From NCBI GenBank assembly GCA_010094045.1, contig ML986584.1, positions 248,001-312,000 on the forward strand: a stretch of DNA of 64,000 nt. The letters run 5' to 3'. Within the stretch, counting starts at the first letter, position 1. Each line of letters opens with the position of its first letter. This DNA comes from Lojkania enalia (Eukaryota > Ascomycota > Dothideomycetes > Pleosporales). A program made the position numbers and the translations under genes. The notes under the pieces are model-generated. The model saw only the letters and a program-made list of their open reading frames with translations, ran no database searches and was not told where the DNA came from. Of the stretch, positions 34,815-47,500 are shown piece after piece.

Positions 34815-36941
34815 CTAAATTCTCTGCCATATCCTCGTAAGTTGGGAGCTTACTGGCCCCTTCCAAACTACCACTACTCTTCTAATTACCCAGACTAACA
34901 ACACCGTATCTTCAACCCCAACGGTGACAAGCCATGCAGTGAACGAAACCCCCAGAAACACCATCAACTCTGCAACCTTAATATTTCTATACCCATGGGC
35001 GGGGAAAACAATCCTACCCCTCGCATCAACGCCATTCTCTCCGAACAAACTGTCGGCTAGCAAATCATGTGCCCTGGGCAACTCGTACCCAAGGCCCTGT
35101 GCGATGCCCCAAACATGGAATTGCGTCAGTGCGAGTTTAGTGTGAAACGCCCTTCGAACTTCCAACTTCCACTGCTCAGGATCCAGGGGGGAGGAGTAGA
35201 ATTGGCGGATTCGGCGTGGGGCATTGAAGTGTGCAGAGGCGAGGGTATAGCGCGTTACAAAGTAGTCGGGGGCTAGGTACGAAGTATTTATCATGCGCAA
35301 GCTGGGTAAGACTTTTTGCCAGGCCGGCGATTTAAGCTGGGTTAAGTTCTGATAGCGCAAATGCCAGATCTCGTTGTTGAGGGGATTGCGTATTTCGATG
35401 CTGTCGGCGCAGGCTAGCACTGTCGAGCGTTTGTGCGGAGTGGAGTAGAGTCGGTCGCCGTGCTGCATCATGGAACCGTGCTCTGAGTTTGATAGCTCTA
35501 ATGTTGCTGGGAATATCGGATCGGAGCTTGCCTTTGTGTAGAGGATGTTAATGGGTCGGATAAATGTTAATGAAACTCTGCTGTTGGGCACTTGCAGTTC
35601 GGGTCTCCATTGTCTTGGGGATTTTGAGGCTGGTAGCTGTAAAGTATCGCTTCTTATTTCTCTGTGACTAATTAAATTTGGCTAACTGTTAGGATTAGGA
35701 CGTAATACGGACCTAATAACGTAGTAGGGGTCGGATTGGTCGGGCTTCACCTCCTCGGCGAATGTTTTATTGCCATCACCGACGCAACCGAATCCATCGC
35801 CGTAGTGGTATTCAACATAGCGGGACCCTTTATGGTTAGTCTTGATTGATTTGACAAACGGCTCATCGGCAACGAGCGGGGAGCAAGTTTTATGAATCCG
35901 AAATTGAACAATGTCCTTATAGTTGATGCCCAGCAACCTAGCATCCGAAAAACCCGTGTCAAGCTCATATGCAGAGTTGAGCCCAAGCAAGCACATGCCA
36001 TCTTGGAATGGACAGGTTGCGTTGTGTGTTTCCTTATACGGGAGTTGAGGAAGGTAGAATAAACCGCATTCTGAGGATCGAGCATTCGACTTGTAACAGG
36101 TATCTGCGTAAGCTACAGCTTTGAACATCATATCGGTGTGGAAGTCATTGACGGATGAAAGCATTGAGATATTGCTCATGTGTACGTTGTCTAGTATTTC
36201 CGGGAACCAAGCCCCAGTGTGTGGACTCGCGGATCGAGCTAATGTTGGACCAATGATCTGAGCGGCGCAAACAGCAATGGCCTGGTACCCTATGAAGAGG
36301 GCGAAGAACAAGAAACTGAGGGTGCTGAGCAGTGTTATCATTAGAGGGTGTTCTTTGATGTTTGCCAAAATGCCTGTGAGTTTTTGGCTGATAGTCTCCA
36401 GCGTATCTAGTTTAGTGGCGGATAGTTGAATTCTCTCTACGAAGAGAAGGTCCTTGGCTTCTTTTGCAAACCGGGCAGCCATATTCTCGACCGATGTACC
36501 TTCTAGTATTATGTTGTTTATCTCGACTGCGCCGGCAATCAAGTCAGTCTCGTCATCCCAGTTGGTATGTCGATGATGAGCCGGCTGCAACGGTTGCAGC
36601 TCAAAACCCTCGCCGCCCCCTTCGGGAGCTAGTTGGAACTCTGCATTGCGTTCATCGTCAATCTCAAGTTTTCCATACCCCTGGGTATGGCTTGCAAGCT
36701 TCTTGATGATTGCGTTTGATCCAAGTTTTATGAGAATTGAGAGCCGAGGCAATGCCAGCGCGAGAGCTATTGCTACGATAATGACTATCATACTGGCTGA
36801 ACTCTCTTCCACGGTAATAAAAGCGCCTACCGGGGGTGAGCTCCTTTCTATTTTATCAGCCATGCCCTTCCACTTACTGTCGGTTGCGTGCTCTGTCCAT
36901 AACCCCCGGAGAACGTCTTGGTGGTCAAGGCATGAGGCCAT
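34815..36941 (-). CDS. Unrecognised fungal membrane protein, four predicted segments
   Basis: I do not recognise the family. Exons 35709-36941 and 34815-35636 join in phase 0 across a 72-base intron (GTATTA...TACAG) to 684 residues; without splicing exon 1 stops at once, eight codons later. Hydrophobic segments: about 50-72 (MIVIIVAIALALALP), 199-231 (MITLLSTLSFLFFALFIGYQ), and a pair near 633-654 and 655-670 close to the C-terminus. Between segments 2 and 3 is a domain of about 400 residues with many Cys (for example TCYKS, SECGLF, ATCPFQDGMC) and several NxS/T sites (NISM, NATC, NKTF), which suggests it faces the cell exterior or a secretory lumen. The base composition is normal and there are no stops, so it is probably active despite lying between RIPed blocks. 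Confidence 0.7.
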
Positions 36942-37669
36942 GGCTAAGCGCCGTTAATTGGATGCGCCAACTGTAGACTATTTCAAGGTGTCACAAGACT
37001 GCAGACGATATTTTGTTCTATCTTTATACTGAGTCTAGCATCAGCCACCCAAGTCGGGCTGAACAGAAGCAGGATATGCTGTCTAACCAGAGCGGGGTTC
37101 ACATCTTGTCCGCCTGTTTGCCTTTGCATGTATTTAGAATCATTGGTTTAACGATGAGTGATATCAAAGTGGCTCTGCAGGCTCAGGATGTTGAGATCTT
37201 GTCTGCGAATGAGAGGGCAGCAAGCTCGGAGAGGCATGGTAAGGCAGACTCGGGCTTCCGCCCTCGTGCAGTAGATCGACATGAGGTATTTTCTTGACCG
37301 GAAGATAGCCTGAATGGTTTCAAGCTTACACCCAGGTCAATTCACGCTTGGGCAGGTTGACGACGACATGTTGAAAGTAGATGATTTGAGATGCTGTCCT
37401 CCTAATACATCACGTGATGATATCCTAGCTCGACCGAGGCCGTCTAGCCTTGGCGTCAACTCCCCGCAGACCTCCGCGTTTGCCCACTTCTCAATGACTG
37501 ACGCATCGCGAGTCGTCCAAATGGGGCCCCCATCGCCATCTAAGTTGGTGTATACACTACAAAAGCCTTTCCGCTTGCTCAGTTACCCCAACCGCTCGTT
37601 CTCCATCCATGCTCATAGTCATAATACAAACAATTCCTGTCCCGATAAGGCCTAGTCGACATTAGGAAC
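36942..37669. promoter_or_regulatory. Divergent upstream region with TCACGTGA palindrome
   Basis: 728 bases between two diverging genes. TCACGTGA occurs at 37410-37417, 253 bases before the acyl-CoA dehydrogenase start. Open frames of about 90-110 codons here have no conserved features and are not taken as genes. Confidence 0.4.
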
Positions 37670-39051
37670 ATGTCTATGACGAACTTCTCCGTCCCGCCCG
37701 AACTACAAGAATTTATTCACAAGCTCGATGCCTTCATTGACGAGAAGATTACGCCTCTTCAGAATCAGGACGACAATAACCGCTTCTTTGACCACCGCCG
37801 GGAGCATTCCCGAACCGATTGGGATAACGGCGGGCTGCCGCGAAAAGAATGGGAATCGCTCCTGAAGAGGTCTAAGCGGCTCGCTGATGAAGCGGGTTTC
37901 CTCCGCCTCTCCCTCCCAAGGCAATACGGCGGCCAGAACAGCGCAGATGGGCGGGGCAGCAACCTCTGGATGGCTGTGATTAGAGAACATCTGGCTTCCA
38001 AGGGCCTTGGACTGTTCAATGATTTGCAAAGTGAGCATAGTATGGTGGGTAACTTTCCCACAATAGTAATGCTACTGCATTATGGAACAGCGGGACAGAA
38101 GGAGGAATTTATCTGGGGACAGCTTGATGGGAGGGTTAGGATAACATTCGGGTTGACGGAACCGGGCCATGGGAGCGATGCGACACACATGGAGACGAGT
38201 GGACGTCTGGAGAAGAGGAATGGCGTTGATGGATGGCTGTTGAACGGATCAAAGAGGTGGCAGACGGGGATGCATACTGCGACACATTGCTTCATATTCG
38301 CTAGGACATCGGGAAAGGATGGCGAAGCAAAGGGTATTAGCTGTTTCATCGTACCGAGTGATGACCCGGGCGTTCGGGCCGAGAGCTATGAATGGTATGT
38401 CTTTCTCGCGGTGCCTCGTTACGATTTGCTAATAGTTCGTGTAGGACTCTCAATATGCCCACCGACCACGCGACTGTCTCCCTAAGAAACGTCTGGGTAC
38501 CTCAATCTGCTGTCCTTGGCGAAATTCACAACGGCCTTGGGGTTGCGCAAGCCTTTGTCCACGAGAATCGCATCCGACAGGCCGCCTCCTCTCTCGGAGT
38601 CGCTGTATATTGCGTTCGGCAGAGCGTTGAATACGCGAACAAACGGGCACCATTTGGACAGCCGCTCTCCCATAACCAAGGCATACAATTTCCCCTCGTA
38701 GAGCTACATACTCAATGCGAGATGCTGCGTCAACTCATCCGCAAAACGGCGCTGGAGATGGATAGCATGCCTCACGTAGAAATCGAGAAGAAGTTGGGAG
38801 ATAAAGTTAGTATGTGCAACTATTGGGCGAATCGACTATGCTGTGAAGCCGCAGATCGGGCGATCCAGGTCTATGGTGGGAACGGATATAGCAGGCATTT
38901 CCCGTTTGAGCATATCTGGAGACATCACCGGAGGTATAGGATTACCGAGGGTAGTGAAGAGATTCAGATGCGGAAGGTTGCTGCGTATTTGTTTGGATTT
39001 GGTGGCAGAAAGAGTCTTGATGATCCTACATTAAAGGAATCGAAACTGTAA
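37670..39051 (+). CDS. Acyl-CoA dehydrogenase family protein
   Basis: FAD-dependent acyl-CoA dehydrogenase that oxidises an acyl-CoA to its enoyl-CoA; by its Gly/His-rich loop it is nearest to the ACAD10/11-like fungal group. Exons 37670-38394 and 38445-39051, with a 50-base intron, give 443 residues, the full family length. Signature 1 is FGLTEPGHGSDAT (about 161-173); signature 2 and the C-terminal domain include AIQVYGGNGYSRHFP and RITEGSEEIQM. The Glu in ITEGS (about 410) is at the place of the catalytic base of MCAD-type enzymes, so activity is expected. No mitochondrial leader and no clear peroxisomal tripeptide (ends ESKL; SKL is a classical PTS1). The SKL ending in fact suggests import into peroxisomes. 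Confidence 0.92.
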
Positions 39052-39593
39052 CGTGCTAGTATAGACGTGGACTAGATAATAGTATAGACTGTAACAGTGT
39101 CTAGGATTGGGATACCATGTGGCAAGTGCATTTTATTGCTATACACCGATTAAATTGCCCTACGTTAGCGTTAACCATGTCAAGTTCTACTAAAACGTTA
39201 CAAAAGACAAGAATAAGAGCTTTGCCAAAGATAGTACCGGTGATCTATGATCTAATTCCATTCACTGCGCCCTCCCGTCGTCCATCCATCTAGCAGATTT
39301 AGACTAGCGAGTATATTCATCTACACAAACTATATTGTCTTCACTTTTTCGGCATTTTGATAGTAATAGAAGACCTGGACGGTAGTAGTTCCATCTAGAA
39401 GCCTGTAGATCATGTAAGCCCTACTAATTATGTTTCGCAACGCCCTGTTTCAATTCGGCTTTTCAAATCCATAGGCAGCAACTCCATATAATAGCGCACT
39501 AACTTGAATATCCACGCGGTATGCCTAAACCGTATTCCTGGTAGCGACTTTAGATCTTTCCAATCACGTGACCAACATCGCAGGCAACTTTGT
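39052..39593. other. Intergenic region downstream of the acyl-CoA dehydrogenase
   Basis: 542 bases. One minus-strand open frame (39428-39625) overlaps the next gene but has no recognisable content. A further CACGTG, within TCACGTGA, lies at about 39564-39571. Confidence 0.35.
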
Positions 39594-39983
39594 TCATGCG
39601 TGCTCCGCGTCCTCTCTTTGCCCAAAAATCAGGCTCTGCAAAAAACAATTCGTCCTCGGCATAGCCTCCCTTTCTATAATAACAGGTAGTAGTAGCACAA
39701 TAGCGATGAACCACCCGACAAACCCGACCACGATTAGCGCAAACGTGCGATAATTGAAGCCCTGGTTCCCGGCTGGTGGGATGGGTAAGGGCTTTTGTGG
39801 AAGCGCTTTGTTGAGCTGGAATGGTGATGGATTTGAGGTGGGAACTGGGGGTCGTGGGAGGGGTTTCGTGGTCGATGTTTCTTTTCTATGGCGGAGATGG
39901 TGGGAGATTATTGAGGGGGGGGGTTGTGGTTCTGGAGGGGCAATTGGAAGAGCCCTGATTTCATTCTCGTACGGATTGTTCAT
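39594..39983 (-). CDS. Small proline-rich single-pass membrane protein, hypothetical
   Basis: 129 residues in one frame, start MNNPYENEIRALPIAPPEP. The first 75 residues are rich in Pro with repeated PLPxPP-like stretches (KPLPRPP, KPLPIPP). One strong hydrophobic segment lies at about 80-103 (TFALIVVGFVGWFIAIVLLL). The tail is short and polar. I recognise no family; such proline-rich membrane proteins are common in filamentous fungi. A spliced 3' end cannot be ruled out. Confidence 0.5.
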   Translation of the reverse strand: MNNPYENEIRALPIAPPEPQPPPSIISHHLRHRKETSTTKPLPRPPVPTSNPSPFQLNKALPQKPLPIPPAGNQGFNYRTFALIVVGFVGWFIAIVLLLPVIIEREAMPRTNCFLQSLIFGQREDAEHA

Positions 39984-40216
39984 TGTGGAAATGGAAGAAA
40001 CTATACATTGGGGTTTTTGATCTGTCCCATCGGATTGTGGTTGACGTGTTCCAGGGTTTGGAGTGGGACTAGCTGACGCTATGCTTGAATTAGGTTAGTG
40101 TAGCATTTTTGGTTCTCGGCACTAGTCACGGATAACGTAATCCACCACTGAGCTGCGTACACCACCCAGGGTTGTCAACGATATAACGATAGAAACGATA
40201 CGATTAACGTACAGCA

Positions 40217-40248
40217 CAAGCGAGCTGATCACCCAAGCGAGCTGATCA
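40217..40248. repeat. Duplicated 15-bp motif inside the TIR
   Basis: CAAGCGAGCTGATCA occurs exactly twice, at 40217-40231 and 40234-40248, 17 bases apart from start to start. Likely transposase-binding sites by analogy with other Tc1/mariner/pogo ends. Confidence 0.75.
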
Positions 40249-41998
40249 TGATGCCAAGACCACACCAAAATCGCGACTACTTTTCGCAAAATATTGTACT
40301 TTCTTGCATTCTATCGTATTATATAGTATAGTAGCCTATTCTTCTATATCTATAGCATCATTTTTACACGTCCGCGAGTTATGCCTAGCCTCGCCGCACT
40401 ACCTGCAGCGCCTTTAAGTCGGCTGGCCTCCATCAACGCGCGCCTTCTTCCTACCCTTCTTCCTATTAGTACGAGCGCTAAACTCTTTTAGAGCAGTTAA
40501 TTAAGCGCCTTCTTTAATTATTAGGTTATCTTCTTTCTATACACACTTTCCTTTATATAATTAACGTTATATAGCAGCCTTATTAGCTGCTTAAAGCTTA
40601 GTAACCTAAGCGCGCAATAGTACGTTTTTATATATTATATATAACGTACAGTACAAGCGAGCTAATTACTCAAGTAAGCTAATTATAATGCTAAGACCCT
40701 ACTAAAATCGCGATAATTATACTTTATAGGATTATACTACAACTAACAACTGCAGAATTAATTTAGAAAGAAGCTAGAATATAGCTTATACTCTAAGCTC
40801 TTTAATAAAACATAATACTAACTATACGTTGCGTTATATTAATCTATAATATCTTCTAAAATATACTTAGTATATAAAGGTGAGAAACAGCTTTATAATA
40901 CAATTACCAGCCTAATTTAATAAAGTTTAGTAAGACTAAGGAGTAGGTAATTATTTAATATATACTAGATTTAGATATAAGAAGATTTCTACTATAATTT
41001 ACTACTATTTAAAATATAGCTAATTTACTACTAGTTATATATTCTACTAGCTAGGTTAGAAAGAATTAGATAGAGAATTTTATTAAATATATATTTAAGT
41101 TTAAGGTTAAATTTAATTAAAAGTACAACTATTTAAAAGCTAAATATAAGAATCTTAAGGTTATAAAAAGCTAGTTCTACCTTATATAGAATATAAAAGC
41201 TAAGTATAGTATTATTAATAAAGATATATATAACTTTAATAAATTAGACTTTATAATAAACATAATATTAATAGAAGTAGTAATTACTAGCTCTAAAAGA
41301 TAAAATTAACTAAAGTAGTTCTAGCTAGATAATTATAAGTAGACTATAGTTATCTAGAGTATTAATATAATAGAATAGATAATACTATTTTTTATTATCT
41401 TTATAGGTATCTACTACCTCTCTATATAGTATAAAGAAGATAATATTCTACTAATCTAAGCTATATAGGTTACTAATAATAGCTAGACGATAAATAATAT
41501 TAGTATTAAATAGTTAAAGTATTTTAATATATATATAAAAGATTATACTATTAATATATATTAATTGTTAATTTTTAATAGCTATAAGAGCTATAACTTA
41601 TTTAAATTTAAGTAGCTTTATAAGAAAAAGAATATTATTATTCTCTATATACCTCTATATTTATTATATCTACTATAGCTATTAGATATAGGTTGTTTCT
41701 TACCTTTAAAAACTATATATAGGTGTTAAGTTAAGCAGCTAATATATAGTTATATTAACTATATTATAAAAATCGAGTTTTTACTCTACTTTAAAATAGC
41801 TTTTAATATAGTAATTATAAAGAGTAATATTCTAAGTAGTTTTTAAGGTACTAGTCTAGTTCTATTTAATCTAGATATAGTACTATTAAAGTTTAAAGTT
41901 TAACTATATATATAAAAATTCTAGCTTATAATTTAGTTCTATTCTTATAATATTATAATAGTAGTTACCCTTATATAATTCTATACCTATCTAGACTA

Positions 41999-43852
41999 AC
42001 GTACTTTATAAATAAGCGGCTTATATAAGCGAGCAGTCTACTCTATTATTAAAATATAATATCTAAGCTTTTAATAATAATATAATAATAAAATAATAAG
42101 AATATAGTTTAAAACGAGAATTAAGTAAACTTAACCCTCTTAACTACTAAAAGAGGCTAAATAAATAGCAAAAGACGCACTACTTTAATATTTAATATAA
42201 TTTAAATAACTATATACTAATAATATACTAGAATCTATTTATAGTATAATTATAAGCCTAACTTAAAAAGATTAATAAAACTTAAAGAGGAGGTTATTAT
42301 CTAATATATATTTAACCTAGATTTGCAAGGATTTATACCTACTTTAGCTACTATATAAAATATAACTAATAGCTTACTTACTAAATATAATATAGATTAG
42401 ATTAGTATATATTAGTCTAAAAACTTTATTAGACGTACTTCTAAGCTTAAGATACGTTTAAATTAGCTTTATAATTACTAGAAAGCTTTATATAAAAATC
42501 CTAAGGTAATTAAAGGCTAGTTTAAATTTATATAGTGTACTAAAGAGAAATATAATATTATAGACAAGAATATATATAATTTTAATAAATCTAACTTTTA
42601 AATAGATATTATCTTATTATAACTAGTTGTTATAAGTATAGAAAGATATAATCGACTAAAGGTAATTTAATTAGATAATTATAAATAGATTTTAGTAATT
42701 TAGAGGATTAATACTATTAGCTAAGCGTTCCTATCCTTTATTATTATTACTAGCTACTACTATCTCTCTACCTAGTATAAAGGTAATAATATACTTAAAA
42801 ACTAGGCTATTATAGTTAATAAAAATAGCTAAATAATAAATAAACTTAATATTAAATAGTTAAAATACTTTTATAGATATATAAAAGATTATATAATAGA
42901 CGCGTATTAACTACTAATCTTTAATAACTATAATAGCTATAACTTACTTAATTTCTAGAAACTCTATAAGAAATAGAGTATTATTCTACTCTATATACTA
43001 GCTTATTTATTATATCTATTATAGTTACTAGATATAGGCTGCTTTTTACTATTAAAGTATATATATAGAAATTAGATTTTAGTCTTAGTATATAATTATA
43101 TTAACTATATTATAAAACTTAAGTTCTTTTTAGTTTTTAAAGCTACTTTTAATATATTAATTATAAAGGATAATATCTATATAAGCTTTTAAGGAGCTAG
43201 TCTAGTCCTATTTAATTTAGAAGTAGTACTTTTAAAGCTTAATATAAAGCTTTATATACTAATACTACTAGTATAAGATAATACCCTATAAAAAGTAAAA
43301 ATACTAAGTAATACGCGCGAGCTAGAAGCTTAATTAATATTAATTTATAATTAGATTTAAAGGAATATAAGTTTTTTACTAGCTTCTATTATTAAAAAGC
43401 TAAATTAGCTTAAAAAAGGCTTTATAAAAGTAATATATCAGATCGGGTTAATATATAATAAAATTATCAGCCTTTAAAAAGCGAATAAAATAGTAATAAA
43501 ATAGAAATAGTAGAAAAAAAAGTAGATTTAAGTATAAGAGACCCTAATAAAAGTATAAGAAGAGATAATTATTACTAAAAAGGATAATAAAAAGGAAACT
43601 TAAGTTATAATATATTAATTTAGAGTATAATTAAATATAAGTAGATAGTATAAAGCGTGTTATAGCTACTATAGTAAAACTAGATATAATTCTTATATAT
43701 ATTATAAGAATATAGAAGTTTCTATAAAATAATCGTATAAGTTATAAATTACTATTATATTATTTAGTTGTTAAGTTATATATATATAAAGGTTAAAAAA
43801 GTTAATAGAGTAGACTACTTACTTATATAGGCTACTTACTTATAAGGTATAT
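41999..43852 (+). mobile_element. Pogo/Fot1-like family 2, copy A (1,854 bp), in the left LTR of Gypsy 2
   Basis: Flanked by TA (41997-41998, 43853-43854). TIRs begin ACGTACTTTATAAA and carry the AAGCGAGC-type motif twice (RIPed). Relics of a transposase with HTH region near 42,290-42,450, DDE domain to about 43,300 and a Cys/His-type C-terminus near 43,640-43,730. The right LTR of Gypsy 2 shows the empty site. Confidence 0.88.
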
Positions 43853-44515
43853 TAAAGTAAGTAAATAATATATATTTTACTACTATATACCTTTTCTTTT
43901 CTTTTTCTAACTTTAATAATAATAGATTCTTATTATATCTAATTCTATTATATTCTTAGACCTTCTTAATTTATTAAAGCTTATATTATACTAGATTCTA
44001 TCTTAACTACTAAATAAATCTACTACTATATAAAATTATAAACTAAAATAGACTAATAGAATAAAGATTTAATATAGTAACTATATAAAGATAGTTTACT
44101 AAAATAGTAGCTAGGTTAGAATACTTAGAGAAAGAAAAGTAGTAATAGTAATTTAAAAGAATAAGCTTTTATTAGAAGCTTAAAAAGTAATTAAATAAGT
44201 ATTTAGCTTCTAAAAGAAGTATCTTACTAATTATACTATTAATAATTACTAAGTTTATTTATATAAAAGTTATATTTAATAAACTAGATAAGTTTTAAAG
44301 AAACTATAAAGTATACCCTATTTAGAAAAGTAGTATAAAAACTAAGATCTATATTAATAGTTTATCTATAAACTTAATAGATATAATAGTAATAGTCTAT
44401 ATAATATTATTTTATAAAAGTAATATTAGAATATACTTTTAGTTATATAAAAAATATATTACTATAAATACTCTTATCTATAATAAATTCTAGATAATTA
44501 TAAATATATAATATA

Positions 44516-47500
44516 ATATACCTTATAAGTAAGCAGCCTATATAAGTAAGTAGTTTACTTTATTAACTTTTTTAACCTTTATATATATATAGCTTATAAT
44601 AGGCTAGTATCTAGGTTATAAGGCCTAAACAAGATCTAGGCTATTACTAAGTCCTTTCTAGAAGTAATCTACAAATTATAGTAGTATTATAATATAGTTT
44701 AAGTACTTTCTTAATACTTTACCTTTATTAAAGTTTAATATTCTACCTTTAGTAAGACTAAATATATAGACTATTTAACTTAACTATATATATAACGCTA
44801 TTTAAAGCTCTTATAGCTCCTTATTAAATTTATTACTATTATTAGGTATTTATATATTTTATATAACCTTTATATTTAAATTCGATTATTTTTTTAATAA
44901 GGAGAGTCCCTAGCTTAAATAGGGTATTCTATTAAAGTCTTATAATCTACTAGCTACTAAGCTATAAGCGATATTAGAATACTTTATAAGCTACTAAGTT
45001 GTAAGTAATAGTAGAAGTTCTATTAAGTATAAGTTATAAGTATATTATTTATTCTACTAGCTATTAAGCTATAGGTATATTAAATATACTGCTAGCAAGA
45101 AGCTATAGGTAATATTAGAAGCTCTATTATCTCTATAGTAGAGAGTAGATAATATAAATCCTAAAGGTATTAGAAGTTTCTTATCTAGGTAGAGAGTAAT
45201 ATAAAGATAATAGAAGGTTATTCTATTAATAAGATAGTTGTCTATGTAATAGATAAGCTATAAGAAGAATAGTTAACCGACTAGGTTAAAGCTAGTATAA
45301 GAGAGATGCTAGCTAATAAATAATAGGCTAAACCGGCAATTAAGGCTATAATTTACTAAGTAGGAGTAGAAGTATAAAAAAGAATAGAAGTACTAAATAA
45401 GCTAGGTTCTTTATAAGAGAAAGATAAGATAAAAGAGTAATTAGATAATACTAGAATAATAGAGATAATATAGTAGATAATATAGTAGATAATTAAGAGG
45501 ATAGATACCTTTAAAAACTAATAAATTACAACTCTAATATTAAGCTTAATTCCTACCCTACCTAAAGTCTAGAAAGAGGCTAATTAGTCTAAATACTCTA
45601 ATCTAAAGCATTTTAATAGTAACTATAATAAATACCTACAATTTTAATATAAGGTAAAAGTAAAACTCTATTATAGCTATATATATAAGAACTACGTATA
45701 CTAGATTAATTATATTATAAGAAGAATAAAGGATAAGATAGCCTATATAGTCCTACTCTAGGTAGAGAAGAATATACTTACAGCTATAATAGAGGATATA
45801 TAGACCTTTATAGATTGCTAATTTAGAGACTTCTATTAGAAGATAAGAACGTTAGATAAACTCTAATATCTTATATAGAGAAAGAAGCTAGTATATAACT
45901 ATATTTCTAAGTTTAACTAGCTACTTTAAGAATTAGAATAGATATTTAAAGAAGATACCCTTAAAGGTATACTTTTAAAAGGATTAAAGATTAAGGTATA
46001 GAAATAAATAATTATAGTATCTAATAGTATATTCTTTAACTAGTTCTATAATAAAGTAATTAAAATATTAGACTAATTATATTATATAAGTATTACTAGC
46101 TATAGATAAGTACTAAATATCCCTTAGAATATACCTAAGTCCCCTCTTTATTACTAATTATTAAAGCCTATATTACTAGAATAGATAGATTAGTAACTAA
46201 CTAGTACTACTACTAATTAAAGTAATATTAAGAAAAGATAAGTAAAATAGGTATTAGAAAAAGAAATTTAGTACTATTATAAGAGAGGACTCTATATATA
46301 CTATAGAGTAGAGGGTTATTATGCATAAAGCTGCTCTTATTAAGTAGCTAAATAAACCTCGCCTACTTAAATAGTAAAAGCTCTCTTAACGCCTATAGTA
46401 CTATTACTCGAAAATAAGCTTATAGTCGAATTAGAATTAGAGTTGGAAAAAGAATAGCTCCTATTAAAAGTTACTAGTAGAAGTAGAATATAAGCTACTA
46501 GTAAGTTATTAAGGATTGGGAGGAGTTTAAAAAGAATTAATATATAGATAGAAAGGCGATTAGTATATATATACTAGTTAATTAAACTATTTACGCCTCT
46601 TATATAATTAACTCTAGCTCTCTTACTAATATAATAGTATTACCTTCTTTAGTAAAGAAGGTAGATTTATAGTATATTAATATCGTACTTTAACGGCTAC
46701 TAGAGATAAATAGTAAAGGCTAGATCTACTAAGTTGCTAAATATATAGTAGATATTAAAGAATTTAAAAATACTAGATAGATATATATTACAACTAATAG
46801 TATAGGATATAATATACTCTTTAGACGAGCCTAGATAGACCGCTTATACGTTATAATAGCCTCTACTAAGTATTTAATATATATCTACTCTACGCGCTAG
46901 CGGATTCAAATTTTAAGTAAAAAAGGAGAGCCTGTACTAACTTTACGAGGATATATCTCTCTATAGTAAATTAGTATTAATATATACGCCTACTACTATT
47001 AAAAATTAAAGAAGAACTAATCTATTATTTTCGCTGCGATACTAGCTAATATTAAAAAGGCTCTAGCTCCTAAATTAGTTATAGACTTCGAGAAACTTCT
47101 ACTAACCTAGTACGCTTACTACTAATAGATTTTTAACCCAAAAACTACCTCTTAAATACTACTACTTTAAAGACCTAAAATTAACTATCGAATCGACTTA
47201 GTATAAAAGAATAGAAAGAATCTAAAGATTCTATAAAGACTATTTTATAATATAAATAGGGGCGAGCTACTAGTCCTTTAGAAGGAGCTTATATCGCTAC
47301 TAGATAAAGGATAGATCTGAGTAAGTAACTTACTAGTTACAGCGTCTATATTATTTATAAAGAAGCTAGAAGAAGGCTTTTAATTTTATATTAACTATTA
47401 AGTTCTTAATACTATTATAAGAAAGGATTAATATCTACTACCTTTAATACGGGAAACGCTTAATAATTTTAGTAAGGTAAAGTAGTTTATAAAGCTTAAT

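Noticed and set aside
36959..37655. Open frames of 94 and 113 codons before the acyl-CoA dehydrogenase
   Set aside because: No conserved features, no splice logic, and they occupy the divergent promoter region.
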